A DNA stretch of 64,000 nucleotides, taken from contig DASSMA010000045.1 of assembly GCA_035689115.1 (NCBI GenBank), forward strand, positions 41,123-105,122. Direction: 5' to 3'. Source of the DNA: JAHFUS01 sp035689115 (GTDB taxonomy: Bacteria > Actinomycetota > Acidimicrobiia > Acidimicrobiales > GCA-2861595). This document shows, piece after piece, positions 29,085 through 37,369 of this stretch (its first letter is position 1; each line of letters starts with the position of its first letter). The position numbers and the translations under genes are program-made. The notes below the pieces were generated by a model, which had not been told where the DNA came from, did not search any database, and worked only from the letters and a program-made list of their open reading frames with translations.

Positions 29085-31004
29085 CTACAGCTCGACCACC
29101 ATGCCGACCTCCATCGTCTGCTCGACCGGCAGCTTGAAGTAGGTCGCCGCCCCGGTGGCGTTGCGGAGGAGGACGGCGAACAGCCGCTCCCGCCACCACG
29201 CCATCCCTGGGATCCTGGTGACGCGCACCGCCTCCCGGCCCACGAAGTAGTGCGTCGAATCCAGGTCCGTGCCCGTGTGCATGACGACCCGCTCCTGGAG
29301 GGCCCGGGGGACGTCGGGCTCGTCGAGGAACCCGTAGTGGAGGACGACCTGGTGGAAGCCGCAGCCGAGGTCGGTGATCTCGGCCCGGCGGATCTTGGGC
29401 ACCCGCGGCCGCTTCTCGGTGACGATCGAGATGACCAGCACCTGCTCGTGCAGCGACCGGTTGTGCCGCAGGTTGGCCAGCAGCGCCGGCGGGGCCGCCC
29501 CGGGCGTGGCGTAGAGGTAGGCGCCGGTGCCGGGCACCCGCTGGCGGTGGCCCTCCAGCAGGCTGTCGACGAGCAGCCGGAGCGACGGGTTTCGACCGAC
29601 GAGCCGTTCCCCGACGATGAGGCGCCCGGTGCGCCAAGTGGTGAGGACGGCGAACACCGCGGCGCCGACCAGCAACGGGAACCAGCCGCCCTCGGGGATC
29701 TTGAACAGCGTGGCCAGGAAGAAGGCCATGTCGACGGCGAAGAAGGCGGCGCACACGGGCCCGACCAGCCAGGAGGGCAGGCCGAGGCGCCGGCGGGCCA
29801 CCACGAAGAACAGGGCGGTGGTCATCACCATGGTGGTGGTGACCGCCACGCCGTAGGCGGCCGCCAGGCTGGCCGAGTGGCGGAACCCGAGCACCAGGCC
29901 GATGCAGGCGACCATCAGCAGCCAGTTCACCGACGGGATGTAGATCTGCCCGATGTGCGTCTCAGACGTGTGCCGCACCTTCACCCGGGGGCAGTAGCCG
30001 AGCTGCATGGCCTGGTGGGTGAGCGAGAAGGCACCCGAGATGAGGGCCTGGGAGGCGATGACGGTGGCGAGGGTGGCCAGCACCACCAGCGGGTAGAGCG
30101 CCCAGTCGGGGGCCATCCGGTAGAAGGGGTTCTCGATGGCGCCGGGGTTGTCGAGCAGCAGGGCGCCCTGCCCGAAGTAGACGAGCACCAGGGAGGGCAG
30201 CACCAGCGCGTACCACCCGACGGCGATGGGCCCGCGCCCGAAGTGGCCCATGTCGGCGTAGAGCGCTTCCCCACCGACGACGACCAGGATCACGGCGCCC
30301 AGCACGAGGAACCCGGTGAAGCCGTTGTGCACGAAGAAGGACACCGCGTGGCCCGGCCACACCGCCCGCAGGACGCCCGGGCGCTGGACGATGTGCGACC
30401 CGCCCAGCACCGCCATGGTGGAGAACCACACGATCATCACCGGCCCGAAGATGCGGCCGATGACGGCGGTCCCCTTGTGCTGCACGGCGAACAAGCCGAT
30501 CAGGATGACCACCGCCGCCGGAATGACCAGCGGCTTGAGCCCCGGCTGCGCCACCAGCGTCCCCTCGACGGCGGCCAGCACGGAGATGGACGGTGTGATC
30601 ATGCCGTCCCCGTACAGCAGGGCGGCCCCGAACAGCCCCACCAGCAGGAAGACCCACGGGGCGCCCCGGCGGGGGGCCTGGCCGCCCACCGCCAGAGCGG
30701 ACAGGGCGACGATGCCGCCCTCGCCGTCGTTGTCGGCCCGCATCACGAACGTCAGGTACTTGAGCGTGATCACCACCAGGAGCGACCAGAACATCAGCGA
30801 CAGCAGCCCGAGGATGTTGCCGGCCGAGATGGTGACGTGGTGGCGGGCGACGAACGCCTCCCGCATGGCGAACAGCGGGTTGGTGCCGATGTCGCCGTAG
30901 ACGACGCCGAGGGCACTCACGGCGAGAACCGCCTTGGCCGTCCCCGCAGCGACGCCGTGCCCGGCGGCCCCGTCCCCCTGCTGCTCGTGCTCCATGCCGG
31001 GCAT
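29085..31004 (-). CDS. kup: Kup/HAK-family potassium transporter
   Basis: A 639-residue protein with the K+ transporter signature GVVYGDIGTNPLFAMREAF near the N-terminus, then about twelve hydrophobic segments and a cytoplasmic C-terminal domain. LYGDGMITPSISVLAAVEG and the acidic HQAMQLGYCPRVKVRHTSETHIGQIYIP region are typical of the family. It imports K+, probably by proton symport. Two ATGs are possible (31004 and 30995). The gene is divergent from the frameshifted gene at 31071. Confidence 0.94.
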   Translation of the reverse strand: MPGMEHEQQGDGAAGHGVAAGTAKAVLAVSALGVVYGDIGTNPLFAMREAFVARHHVTISAGNILGLLSLMFWSLLVVITLKYLTFVMRADNDGEGGIVALSALAVGGQAPRRGAPWVFLLVGLFGAALLYGDGMITPSISVLAAVEGTLVAQPGLKPLVIPAAVVILIGLFAVQHKGTAVIGRIFGPVMIVWFSTMAVLGGSHIVQRPGVLRAVWPGHAVSFFVHNGFTGFLVLGAVILVVVGGEALYADMGHFGRGPIAVGWYALVLPSLVLVYFGQGALLLDNPGAIENPFYRMAPDWALYPLVVLATLATVIASQALISGAFSLTHQAMQLGYCPRVKVRHTSETHIGQIYIPSVNWLLMVACIGLVLGFRHSASLAAAYGVAVTTTMVMTTALFFVVARRRLGLPSWLVGPVCAAFFAVDMAFFLATLFKIPEGGWFPLLVGAAVFAVLTTWRTGRLIVGERLVGRNPSLRLLVDSLLEGHRQRVPGTGAYLYATPGAAPPALLANLRHNRSLHEQVLVISIVTEKRPRVPKIRRAEITDLGCGFHQVVLHYGFLDEPDVPRALQERVVMHTGTDLDSTHYFVGREAVRVTRIPGMAWWRERLFAVLLRNATGAATYFKLPVEQTMEVGMVVEL

Positions 31005-31070
31005 GATCGCCCATGGGCGGGCGGCCGGTCAGCCGGTCAGGGCCGTCGCGCCCGGTACCGTGGCCGTCCG

Positions 31071-31987
31071 ATGGCCGGAAAGCCCTTTGAGCCGCCGCCC
31101 GCTGGCAGCTCTCCTGCGTTCTGGCTCGGCACGCCCTCGGCGTGGAAGACCGTCCGCCGCCCCGTCGCCCTCGCCATCGGGGTGCTCGCCGACGCGTGGC
31201 TCATCTACGTCCTCTGGCGCCTCGACGCCGACCAGCCGATCCCCCTCGGCTGGTGGCTCGGGTCGGCCGTCGTCCTGTTGGTCGGCCTGCGGTGGCTCCA
31301 GCTGCACTTCGCCGCCCGGCACGACTATGCCCTGCTCGACGACCTGCGGGCCGCCGAGGACTGGTGCGAACGGCCCCGGCGGAGGCGGTCGCCGCCTACG
31401 AGCAGCTGGTGCAGCGGTTGCACCATCGCTGGAACCGCAACACCTTCGGGCTCCGCGCCGTGGGCTACCACGCCATCCGGGGGGAGACGGCGAAGGCGAG
31501 GGAGGTCCTCCGTTCCACCTCGCTCGACTGCCGCACCCTGCTCGCCGACTGCATCTCCGACCAGCCCGGAACCGGCCGGTTGTCCCGGTGGACGCGCCTG
31601 GAGCTGGCCCGAGGCAGGATCGCCTTCGCGCTACCCCTTCAGGCGGCGCGGGCCCTCCACATCGTCGAGCAGGCGCAGATGCTCCTGCACCACAGGGGCC
31701 GGTTCACGGAGTCCTACGAGGTCGGTCGCCGCCTCTGGCGCACCCGCCGGGCCGCCTTCGTCGCCTGGAACTGCGCCTGTTCCCTGTGCCGGGCCGGCGA
31801 CGAGGAGCGGGCGCTCGAGTGGCTCGAGACGGCGATCAGGCACGGCTACCCGGCGGCTGCCGTCGCACGCGATCCGGACCTCGCCCCCCTGGTCGGCCAT
31901 CCGCGTCTCGTGGCGCTGGCGTCCGTCGACGGCGCCGGCACCGACGAACCCGCTGGCACCGTCATCGGCCCCTACCTTGCCGAGTGA
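31071..31987 (+). pseudogene. frameshifted membrane-anchored TPR-like protein
   Basis: The gene opens with MAGKPFEPPPAG and two hydrophobic segments (VALAIGVLADAWLIYVLW; LGSAVVLLVGLRWLQL), then reads DLRAAEDWCER and goes out of frame near 31372. One base further on the reading continues as APAEAVAAYEQLVQRLHHRWN with TPR-like helices (GDEERALEWLETAIRHGYP) to the stop. Adding a single G in CGGCCCC restores one frame of about 305 codons. It is a real 1-bp deletion or a sequencing error. Its 3' end overlaps the convergent SRPBCC gene by 26 bases. Confidence 0.8.
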
Positions 31988-32504
31988 GGAAGCGGAAGGT
32001 CGGCGGCGGCGGGGGCGGTATGGAGGCGTCGGACGGGTTGCGCCGGCGCCGCAGCTCGAGGCGAAGGCTCTCTTCCCCCCGCCGCATGGCCCAGGTGTGG
32101 TTGGCAGCGAAGGCGGGCTTGAGCAGCCAGGCCAGCCGGCGGAGCAGCGGCTTGGCGGCGTGGACCCGCCAGTCGTAGGTGATGACGACCTCGGGCCCGT
32201 CGACGGCGAAGGCCCACACGCCCGTGCCCTCCAGATCGCCGGCGGCCGAGAGGGCGAAGCCGGCGTCGGTGATCGGCTCGGTGACCGAAAGGCGCCACTT
32301 CAGGGTGTAGGGCAGCCAGCCCTTGGTGTGGAGGTCGATGACCGCTCCGTCGCCGTCGGGCCCACCCTCGTCGACCACGTCGACGCTGAGATACACCGAC
32401 GGCCACCACCGGGGCAGCGACGGGCCGTCGCCGAGGACCGCCTTGACCTCCGCGAGCGTCGCCGCCACCCGCCAGGTGGTGAAGAAGTGGTAGTCGCTGG
32501 TCAC
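31962..32504 (-). CDS. SRPBCC-fold (polyketide cyclase/START-like) protein
   Basis: A 180-residue protein beginning VTSDYHFFTTWRVAATLAEVKAVL. It continues with LPRWWPSVYLSVDVV and LHTKGWLPYTLKWRLSVTEP, the strand-helix pattern of the Bet v1-like ligand-binding fold. The last 20 residues are Pro- and Arg-rich. Its GTG start overlaps the stop of the upstream membrane protein as GTGA. Ligand unknown. Confidence 0.83.
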   Translation of the reverse strand: MTSDYHFFTTWRVAATLAEVKAVLGDGPSLPRWWPSVYLSVDVVDEGGPDGDGAVIDLHTKGWLPYTLKWRLSVTEPITDAGFALSAAGDLEGTGVWAFAVDGPEVVITYDWRVHAAKPLLRRLAWLLKPAFAANHTWAMRRGEESLRLELRRRRNPSDASIPPPPPPTFRFLTRQGRGR

Positions 32505-33322
32505 TGCTCCGCCGTCCGCCGGTCCATCGCCCGGGACAGGGCGGCGGCCCCGACCACCACGGCGGCGAAGCCGCCGAGCAGCGACCAGGTGAGCGGGTTG
32601 GCGCCGTCGAAGTCGGCGTGGGCCCGGGCCGCCGCCAGGAGGACCAGGCTCAGCATGAAGACCTCCACCCGGAGCATGAGGCGCGAGGTGGTCCAGCGGG
32701 GGTCGGTGAGCACGCCCAGGCCGGCGGTCCCGAGCAGGAAGATGCCGCCCATCACCCGGGACGTGAGCGGCGTCAGCAGCCACGGCCACACGTCGATGGC
32801 CCGAGCCGGCGCGAGGAACAGGAAGAGCCCGGCGACGACGGCGACGGCGCCGACGCCGGCGATCGCCCAGCGGGCGGGAGGAGGAAGCACCAGGTCGTCG
32901 GGCCCGGGACGGGACCCCCGCCGGCCGTTGGCCAGCCAGGCCGCCCACACCAGGAACGGGGTGGTGAAGTACAGGCCGGCCCACAGCCAGAAGGCGACGT
33001 GGTCGTGGTTGAACCGGTCCCAGTGCACGACGGTGGCCACGCCCTGGGCGGTGGCGAAGGTGCCGACGGCGACGAAGCCGGCCTTGATCGTGTGCCATTC
33101 GCCGGCCCGGTAGGCCTGGACGAAGAAGTAGGCCCCGCCTATGTAGACGGCGCCGAGCATCATCGGCGTCATGGCCGGTTTGATGGTCCACGCGAACAAC
33201 CGGGCGGTGTGGCCCGGGAACCCGTAGAGCACCACGAAGGCCACGACCAGGAACGGGACGATGAACGCCGACAGGACCCGCGTGGCCGGCAGGACGGCGT
33301 CGTCCCGTGCAGGTTCGGTCAC
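32501..33322 (-). CDS. multi-pass membrane protein, unknown function
   Basis: A 273-residue protein with about seven hydrophobic segments (VLSAFIVPFLVVAFVVLYGF, MMLGAVYIGGAYFFVQAY, WAIAGVGAVAVVAGLFLFLAP and others). The GTG at 33322 follows GAGGAGGGAAT, a strong ribosome site. It is coupled to the downstream SRPBCC gene by a 4-base overlap, and the pair is probably functional together. No transporter or enzyme motif is recognisable. Confidence 0.8.
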   Translation of the reverse strand: MTEPARDDAVLPATRVLSAFIVPFLVVAFVVLYGFPGHTARLFAWTIKPAMTPMMLGAVYIGGAYFFVQAYRAGEWHTIKAGFVAVGTFATAQGVATVVHWDRFNHDHVAFWLWAGLYFTTPFLVWAAWLANGRRGSRPGPDDLVLPPPARWAIAGVGAVAVVAGLFLFLAPARAIDVWPWLLTPLTSRVMGGIFLLGTAGLGVLTDPRWTTSRLMLRVEVFMLSLVLLAAARAHADFDGANPLTWSLLGGFAAVVVGAAALSRAMDRRTAEQ

Positions 33323-33373
33323 ATTCCCTCCTCGAGCCGTCGGCGAGCGTAGCGGCGCCGGTTCCCAGCCCGG

Positions 33374-33379
33374 TAGCTT
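33374..33379 (+). promoter_or_regulatory. candidate -10 box for the J-domain gene
   Basis: TAGCTT lies six bases before the GTG start at 33386, as expected for a leaderless transcript. The intervening CCGGAG could alternatively act as a weak, too-close ribosome site. Confidence 0.3.
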
Positions 33380-33385
33380 CCGGAG

Positions 33386-34081
33386 GTGCTCCTCGCCGAG
33401 ATCGAGATCCGGCATTCGCGCGCCGTCGCCCCCACGCGCCGGGTCGCCCTCGGCGACCTGTTCCTGCCCACGGACGGGCCCAACCACGGGGGCATCCTCC
33501 TCGCCGGCATCCTCGGCGCCTGGGTGGCCACGCTGCCCGACGAGGAGCGCGACGGGATCGACCGGCTCCTCTGGGACCTCGAGTACCGGGGCCGGGTGGC
33601 GCAGCCCCGCCTGCGCCACCGCTTCCAGACCGACGTGGTCGGCCTCGACCGCAGCCGCCACCGGCTGGTCGACCAGGGCGGGGTCCGGGTCCTGGAGCTC
33701 GACGACCACGGGGCGGGCATGCCCCAGGTGCTCGGGTCGGTCTACGCCGCCAGCCGGCTGGAGTCGGCCGTGCGGCCCGGCGTGTTCCGCCTGCTGCGGC
33801 GGGCCACCCGCTGGGAGGGCGACCCCGACGAGCGGATGATCGCCTACCTGGCCGGCGACGAGGCCGCCTTCCGCGCCACCAAGCCGCTGGGGGACGAGCG
33901 GTGGGCCCTCGAGGTGCTCGGGTTCTCCACCCGCAGCGAGCCGCCCCGCAGCGACATCATCCGCCGCTTCCGGGCCCTGGTGCGCGACGCCCATCCCGAC
34001 CACGGCGCCGAGTCGGAGGGCGCCAGCACCCGCATCACCGAGCTCACCGAGGCCCGGCGCATCCTGCTGGGCAGCGGGTGA
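33386..34081 (+). CDS. protein with C-terminal J domain
   Basis: A 231-residue protein. The last 45 residues look like a DnaJ J domain: SDIIRRFRALVRDAHPDHGAE, with the HPD triad, then helix ITELTEARRILLG. The N-terminal 180 residues (GDLFLPTDGPNHGGILLAGILGAW; HRFQTDVVGLDRSRHRLV) are not recognised. J domains stimulate DnaK ATPase, so this may be a client-specific co-chaperone. The stop overlaps the next gene as GTGA. Confidence 0.8.
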   Translation: MLLAEIEIRHSRAVAPTRRVALGDLFLPTDGPNHGGILLAGILGAWVATLPDEERDGIDRLLWDLEYRGRVAQPRLRHRFQTDVVGLDRSRHRLVDQGGVRVLELDDHGAGMPQVLGSVYAASRLESAVRPGVFRLLRRATRWEGDPDERMIAYLAGDEAAFRATKPLGDERWALEVLGFSTRSEPPRSDIIRRFRALVRDAHPDHGAESEGASTRITELTEARRILLGSG

Positions 34082-34638
34082 GCCCCGACCGCCCTTCGCG
34101 AGGGCTGCTGCTGGCGCCGGGGGCGTCGGCCGGGCCGGATCAGCCGGCGCTGGTGGCCATCGACCGGGCGGCGACGGCGGCCGGCGTCGCCGTCCAGCGC
34201 ATCGGGCTCGCCCGGGGCGGCAAGCCGCCGGCGCTGATCGAGGTCGTGCGGCGCGCCGCCGCCGGGCTGGCCGAGGCCCACGGGCTGGAGCCGGCGGCCG
34301 TCGCCATGGGCGGGCGGTCCTTCGGCGGGCGCATCTGCTCGATGGCCGCCGCCGACGGCGTCCCGTGCCTGGCCCTCGTGCTGGTGTCCTACCCCCTCCA
34401 CCCGCCCGGCCGCCCCGACACCCTGCGGGTGGACCACTTCCCCGCCCTCACCATCCCCTGCCTGTTCGTGTCCGGCACCCGCGACGCCTTCGCCACGCCG
34501 GCCGAGCTGGAGTCCCACACCGCTGCCATCCCCGGCCCCGTCCACCGCGTGTGGATCGACGGCGCCGACCACGGCCTGCGGGGCCGGGACGCCGACGTGG
34601 CCGCCGCCGTCGTCGACTGGCTGATCTCGAGTACATAG
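34078..34638 (+). CDS. alpha/beta hydrolase of the KANL3/Tex30 type
   Basis: A 186-residue small hydrolase opening SRGLLLAPGASAGPDQPAL. It has the nucleophile in AMGGRSFGGRICSM, the Asp in LFVSGTRDAFATP and the His in GADHGLRG. The last codons and the TAG stop lie inside a 45-bp palindromic repeat (LISSST end), so the original 3' end may have been replaced by the repeat. It is coupled by GTGA overlap to the J-domain gene. Substrate unknown. Confidence 0.85.
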   Translation: MSPDRPSRGLLLAPGASAGPDQPALVAIDRAATAAGVAVQRIGLARGGKPPALIEVVRRAAAGLAEAHGLEPAAVAMGGRSFGGRICSMAAADGVPCLALVLVSYPLHPPGRPDTLRVDHFPALTIPCLFVSGTRDAFATPAELESHTAAIPGPVHRVWIDGADHGLRGRDADVAAAVVDWLISST

Positions 34639-34669
34639 GGTGCGGTTTCCGCACCCTATGTACTCGAGA
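34625..34669. repeat. 45-bp palindromic repeat, copy C, between convergent genes
   Basis: Two 21-bp arms (TCTCGAGTACATAGGGTGCGG and complement) flank TTT. It supplies the stop codons of both convergent genes: the hydrolase reads TCG AGT ACA TAG from the left and the transporter reads the same from the right, so both proteins end in SST. A bidirectional terminator role is plausible. Confidence 0.95.
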
Positions 34670-36179
34670 CGGGCCGGTCCTCGGGGTTGAGGTCCTCCAG
34701 TTCGGTGTGGGCGGTCTCGGGGTAGCGGGCGACGACGAGGGCGGCCAGCAGGACGGGGCCGATGGCGAGGGCGGCCATGGCGGGGCCGAACGAGGAGACG
34801 GCGGCCAGGCGGCCGGCGGCGATGAGGCCCACGACGCTGCCCGCCCGGCCCAGCACGGCGATGGCGCCGTTGGCCTTGCCCCGGAGCGACGTGGGGAACA
34901 GCTCCGGGCCGTAGACCCCGAGGGCCGGGATGGTGGCGGCGCCCACGATCGAGCCGACCACGGACCAGAACCACAGCAGCCACCCGGACACCGAGAACAT
35001 CAGCACGGTGGCGCCGACGCCCACCACCAGGGCCACCGCGCCCACCCACCGCCGGCCCCGCTCGGCCAGCCGGCCGCCCACCACCACGCCGATGCCCCCG
35101 GGCGTGGCCGTGAGCAGCGTGAACGTCGAGATGCGGGCGGCCGAGAACCCCCGCTCGGTGCGCAGGTACTCGTTCCCGAACTGGGACGCGGGGGCGAAGA
35201 ACAGGTTGAAGAGGAACGCCGAGACGGCCAGCAGCCAGAACCGGCGGCCGTGCCCGGCCATCCCCACGTCGCCGTGCGGGGCACGGAAGCGCCGGCTCTC
35301 GGGCAGCACCCGCCCCACCGCCCGCACCGCCGGCAGGCCCAGGGCGCCGGCGGCGAACAGCAGCCGCCACCCGCCGGCCAGGTCGGCCACCCGCAGCAGG
35401 ATCACGCAGATGCCCGCCCCCAGGGCGGCGGCCATGGCCAGAAGGCTGATGGCGTACGCCCGCGACCCCTTGGGCATCTCCTCGGCGGCGGCCACGGTGA
35501 GGACGATGGCGGCCGCCGTCACGAACCCCCTGGTGACGACCTGGCTGCCGGCGAGGAACCACAGGGACGGGGCGAGGGCGCCCGTGGCGGTGAGCAGGCA
35601 CCCCGCCGCCGAGGACAGCAGCAGCACCCGCCGGCGGCCCCGCTTGTCGGCCATCGACACCAGCACCAGGGCCACCACCACGTCGGCCCGCACGGCCGCC
35701 AGGGCCACGCCCTGGGCGCCCGTGCCGGCGCCGAACTCCTTGGCCGCGAAGGTGATCGTCTGGGTGAGCACCGTGCCGAGGTACCCGACCACCACCGACA
35801 GGCTGCACAGGGCGCCGAGCATCGAGGCCGAGCGGGCGTCGAGGCGGTCGGGCGGCGCCCACCAGGGCACGCCGTGGGCACCGCCCAGGCGGCCCATGGT
35901 CCGCCGCAGCGGCCACCGGAACAGCAGCCCCCACAGGGGCAGGTCGAGCCGGTACTCCACCGTCTGGCGCACGCGGTGGCGGCCCTCCCCCGCCGCCTCC
36001 GCCGCAACCGTCCGCCGGTAGTCCCCGAGCAGCCCGGCCGCCGAAACGTAGGCGCCCGGGCCGTCGGCCTCCTCCAGCACGATGCCGTGGCGGGGAGCGA
36101 GGACGAGGGCCAGGCCGGCGTCGTCGACCTCTCCCTCGGTGACGACCCGCCGGAGGGGCGCCGGCCGCCGGCCCCTCAC
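34656..36179 (-). CDS. MFS transporter with extra N-terminal domain
   Basis: A 507-residue protein. From about residue 115 it has the MFS plan of about 12 membrane segments, with the loop motif MADKRGRRRVLLL after helix 2-3 and GGRLAERGRRWVG in the second half, as in sugar/metabolite transporters. The first 95 residues are soluble, with a segment (HRVRQTVEYRLDLPLWGLLFRWPLRR) resembling part of an SRPBCC-like domain. The GTG start overlaps the M20 peptidase stop as GTGA. Cargo unknown. Confidence 0.83.
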   Translation of the reverse strand: MRGRRPAPLRRVVTEGEVDDAGLALVLAPRHGIVLEEADGPGAYVSAAGLLGDYRRTVAAEAAGEGRHRVRQTVEYRLDLPLWGLLFRWPLRRTMGRLGGAHGVPWWAPPDRLDARSASMLGALCSLSVVVGYLGTVLTQTITFAAKEFGAGTGAQGVALAAVRADVVVALVLVSMADKRGRRRVLLLSSAAGCLLTATGALAPSLWFLAGSQVVTRGFVTAAAIVLTVAAAEEMPKGSRAYAISLLAMAAALGAGICVILLRVADLAGGWRLLFAAGALGLPAVRAVGRVLPESRRFRAPHGDVGMAGHGRRFWLLAVSAFLFNLFFAPASQFGNEYLRTERGFSAARISTFTLLTATPGGIGVVVGGRLAERGRRWVGAVALVVGVGATVLMFSVSGWLLWFWSVVGSIVGAATIPALGVYGPELFPTSLRGKANGAIAVLGRAGSVVGLIAAGRLAAVSSFGPAMAALAIGPVLLAALVVARYPETAHTELEDLNPEDRPVSST

Positions 36180-37324
36180 CCGGGGAAGGTGGCGTACAGC
36201 TCGGCGAACACGGCGGCGGCGGCGACCAGCCGGTCCACCGCCACCCACTCGTCGTTGCCGTGGGCCTGGGCGATGTCGCCGGGCCCGAACACCACGGCCG
36301 GGATGCCCACCTGGTTGCGCACGAACCGGGCGTCGGTGGTGAAGCGCATCCCGATGACCGGCGCCGGCTCACCCAGCACGGCGGCGACGGCCGCCTGGAC
36401 GTGCCCGACGAACGGGTGGGCGGGGTCGAGTTCCGACGCCTCCCCCAGCACCTCGGTGACCAGTTCGTAGCGCAGGTCGGGGTCGCTGATGGCGTCGAGC
36501 TTGGCCCGTACGCCGGCCTCGGCCGACTCGGCGGTGTCGCCCGGCAGCAGGCGGCGGTCGACCTTCACCATGCAGCGCTCGGCCACGGTGTTGTGGCCGG
36601 TGCCGCCGTGGATCTCGCCGATGTTGCACGTCGGCCGGCCCAGCAGCTCGTGCTCGGGGCCGCCGAAGTCGGCGGCGTGGAGGGCGAGGACGGCCTTGGC
36701 CGCCAGCTCCACCGCCGAGATGCCGTTGCGGGGCTCGCTGCCGTGCGCCGGCCTTCCGTGCACGATCAGGTCCGCCACGTAGAGGCCCCGCTCGGCCACG
36801 CACACCGCCATGCCCGTGGGCTCGGGTACCACGCAGCCGGCGGCCGCCACCTTGCCCGCCGCCACCAGGGCGGCGGTGCCGAGGGCGCCGCCCCGCTCCT
36901 CGTCGGCCACCAGGTGGAACGCCAGGTCGCAGGCCGGCTCCCGCCCGGCCCGGCGCAGGGCGGCCAGCCCCTCCAGTGCGGCGGCGATGCCGCCCTTCAT
37001 GTCGCAGGTGCCCCGTCCGTAGAGGCGGCCGTCGACCAGCTCGCCGCCGAAGGGATCGCGTGTCCAACCGGGGCGGTGAACGGGTACGACGTCGATATGA
37101 CCGTTGACGAGCAGGACGGGCCGGTCGCCGGTGCCGACGGTGGCGAGCAGCGACGCCCGCCCGGGCGCCGGCTCGAACACCTCGATGCGGGCGCCGAGGG
37201 GCTCCAGGGCGGCCCGGCAGGCGTCGACGACCGCCGCCTCGTTGCCCGGCGGGTTCTGGGTGTCGACCGCCACGAGGGACCGGGTGAGGGCGACGACGGC
37301 GTCCTCGTCCACGTGGGCCCGCAT
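36176..37324 (-). CDS. M20 family metallopeptidase (ArgE/DapE type)
   Basis: A 382-residue zinc amidohydrolase. Metal-site motifs are VNGHIDVVP, GRGTCDMKGGIAA, VADEERGG (catalytic Glu and metal Glu) and a C-terminal AHGNDEWV. The central dimerisation domain begins near GRPAHGSEPRNGISAV. It removes acyl groups from amino acids or cleaves small peptides; ArgE, DapE and succinyl-diaminopimelate-like specificities cannot be told apart here. It is divergent from murA and coupled to the downstream transporter, which may import its substrate. Confidence 0.88.
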   Translation of the reverse strand: MRAHVDEDAVVALTRSLVAVDTQNPPGNEAAVVDACRAALEPLGARIEVFEPAPGRASLLATVGTGDRPVLLVNGHIDVVPVHRPGWTRDPFGGELVDGRLYGRGTCDMKGGIAAALEGLAALRRAGREPACDLAFHLVADEERGGALGTAALVAAGKVAAAGCVVPEPTGMAVCVAERGLYVADLIVHGRPAHGSEPRNGISAVELAAKAVLALHAADFGGPEHELLGRPTCNIGEIHGGTGHNTVAERCMVKVDRRLLPGDTAESAEAGVRAKLDAISDPDLRYELVTEVLGEASELDPAHPFVGHVQAAVAAVLGEPAPVIGMRFTTDARFVRNQVGIPAVVFGPGDIAQAHGNDEWVAVDRLVAAAAVFAELYATFPG

Positions 37325-37330
37325 CGCCGG

Positions 37331-37336
37331 AGCATA
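37331..37336 (-). promoter_or_regulatory. candidate -10 box for the M20 peptidase gene
   Basis: On the minus strand TATGCT lies six bases before the ATG at 37324 with no ribosome site between, the arrangement of a leaderless actinobacterial promoter. Confidence 0.4.
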
Positions 37337-37358
37337 CCGACGAGGCCGGCGGAAAAGG

Positions 37359-37364
37359 TACGCT
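37359..37364 (+). promoter_or_regulatory. candidate -10 box for murA
   Basis: TACGCT lies five bases before the murA GTG; AAAAGG further upstream is too far to be a good ribosome site. It is one of a back-to-back pair in the 45-bp divergent gap. Confidence 0.3.
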
Positions 37365-37369
37365 CTGCC

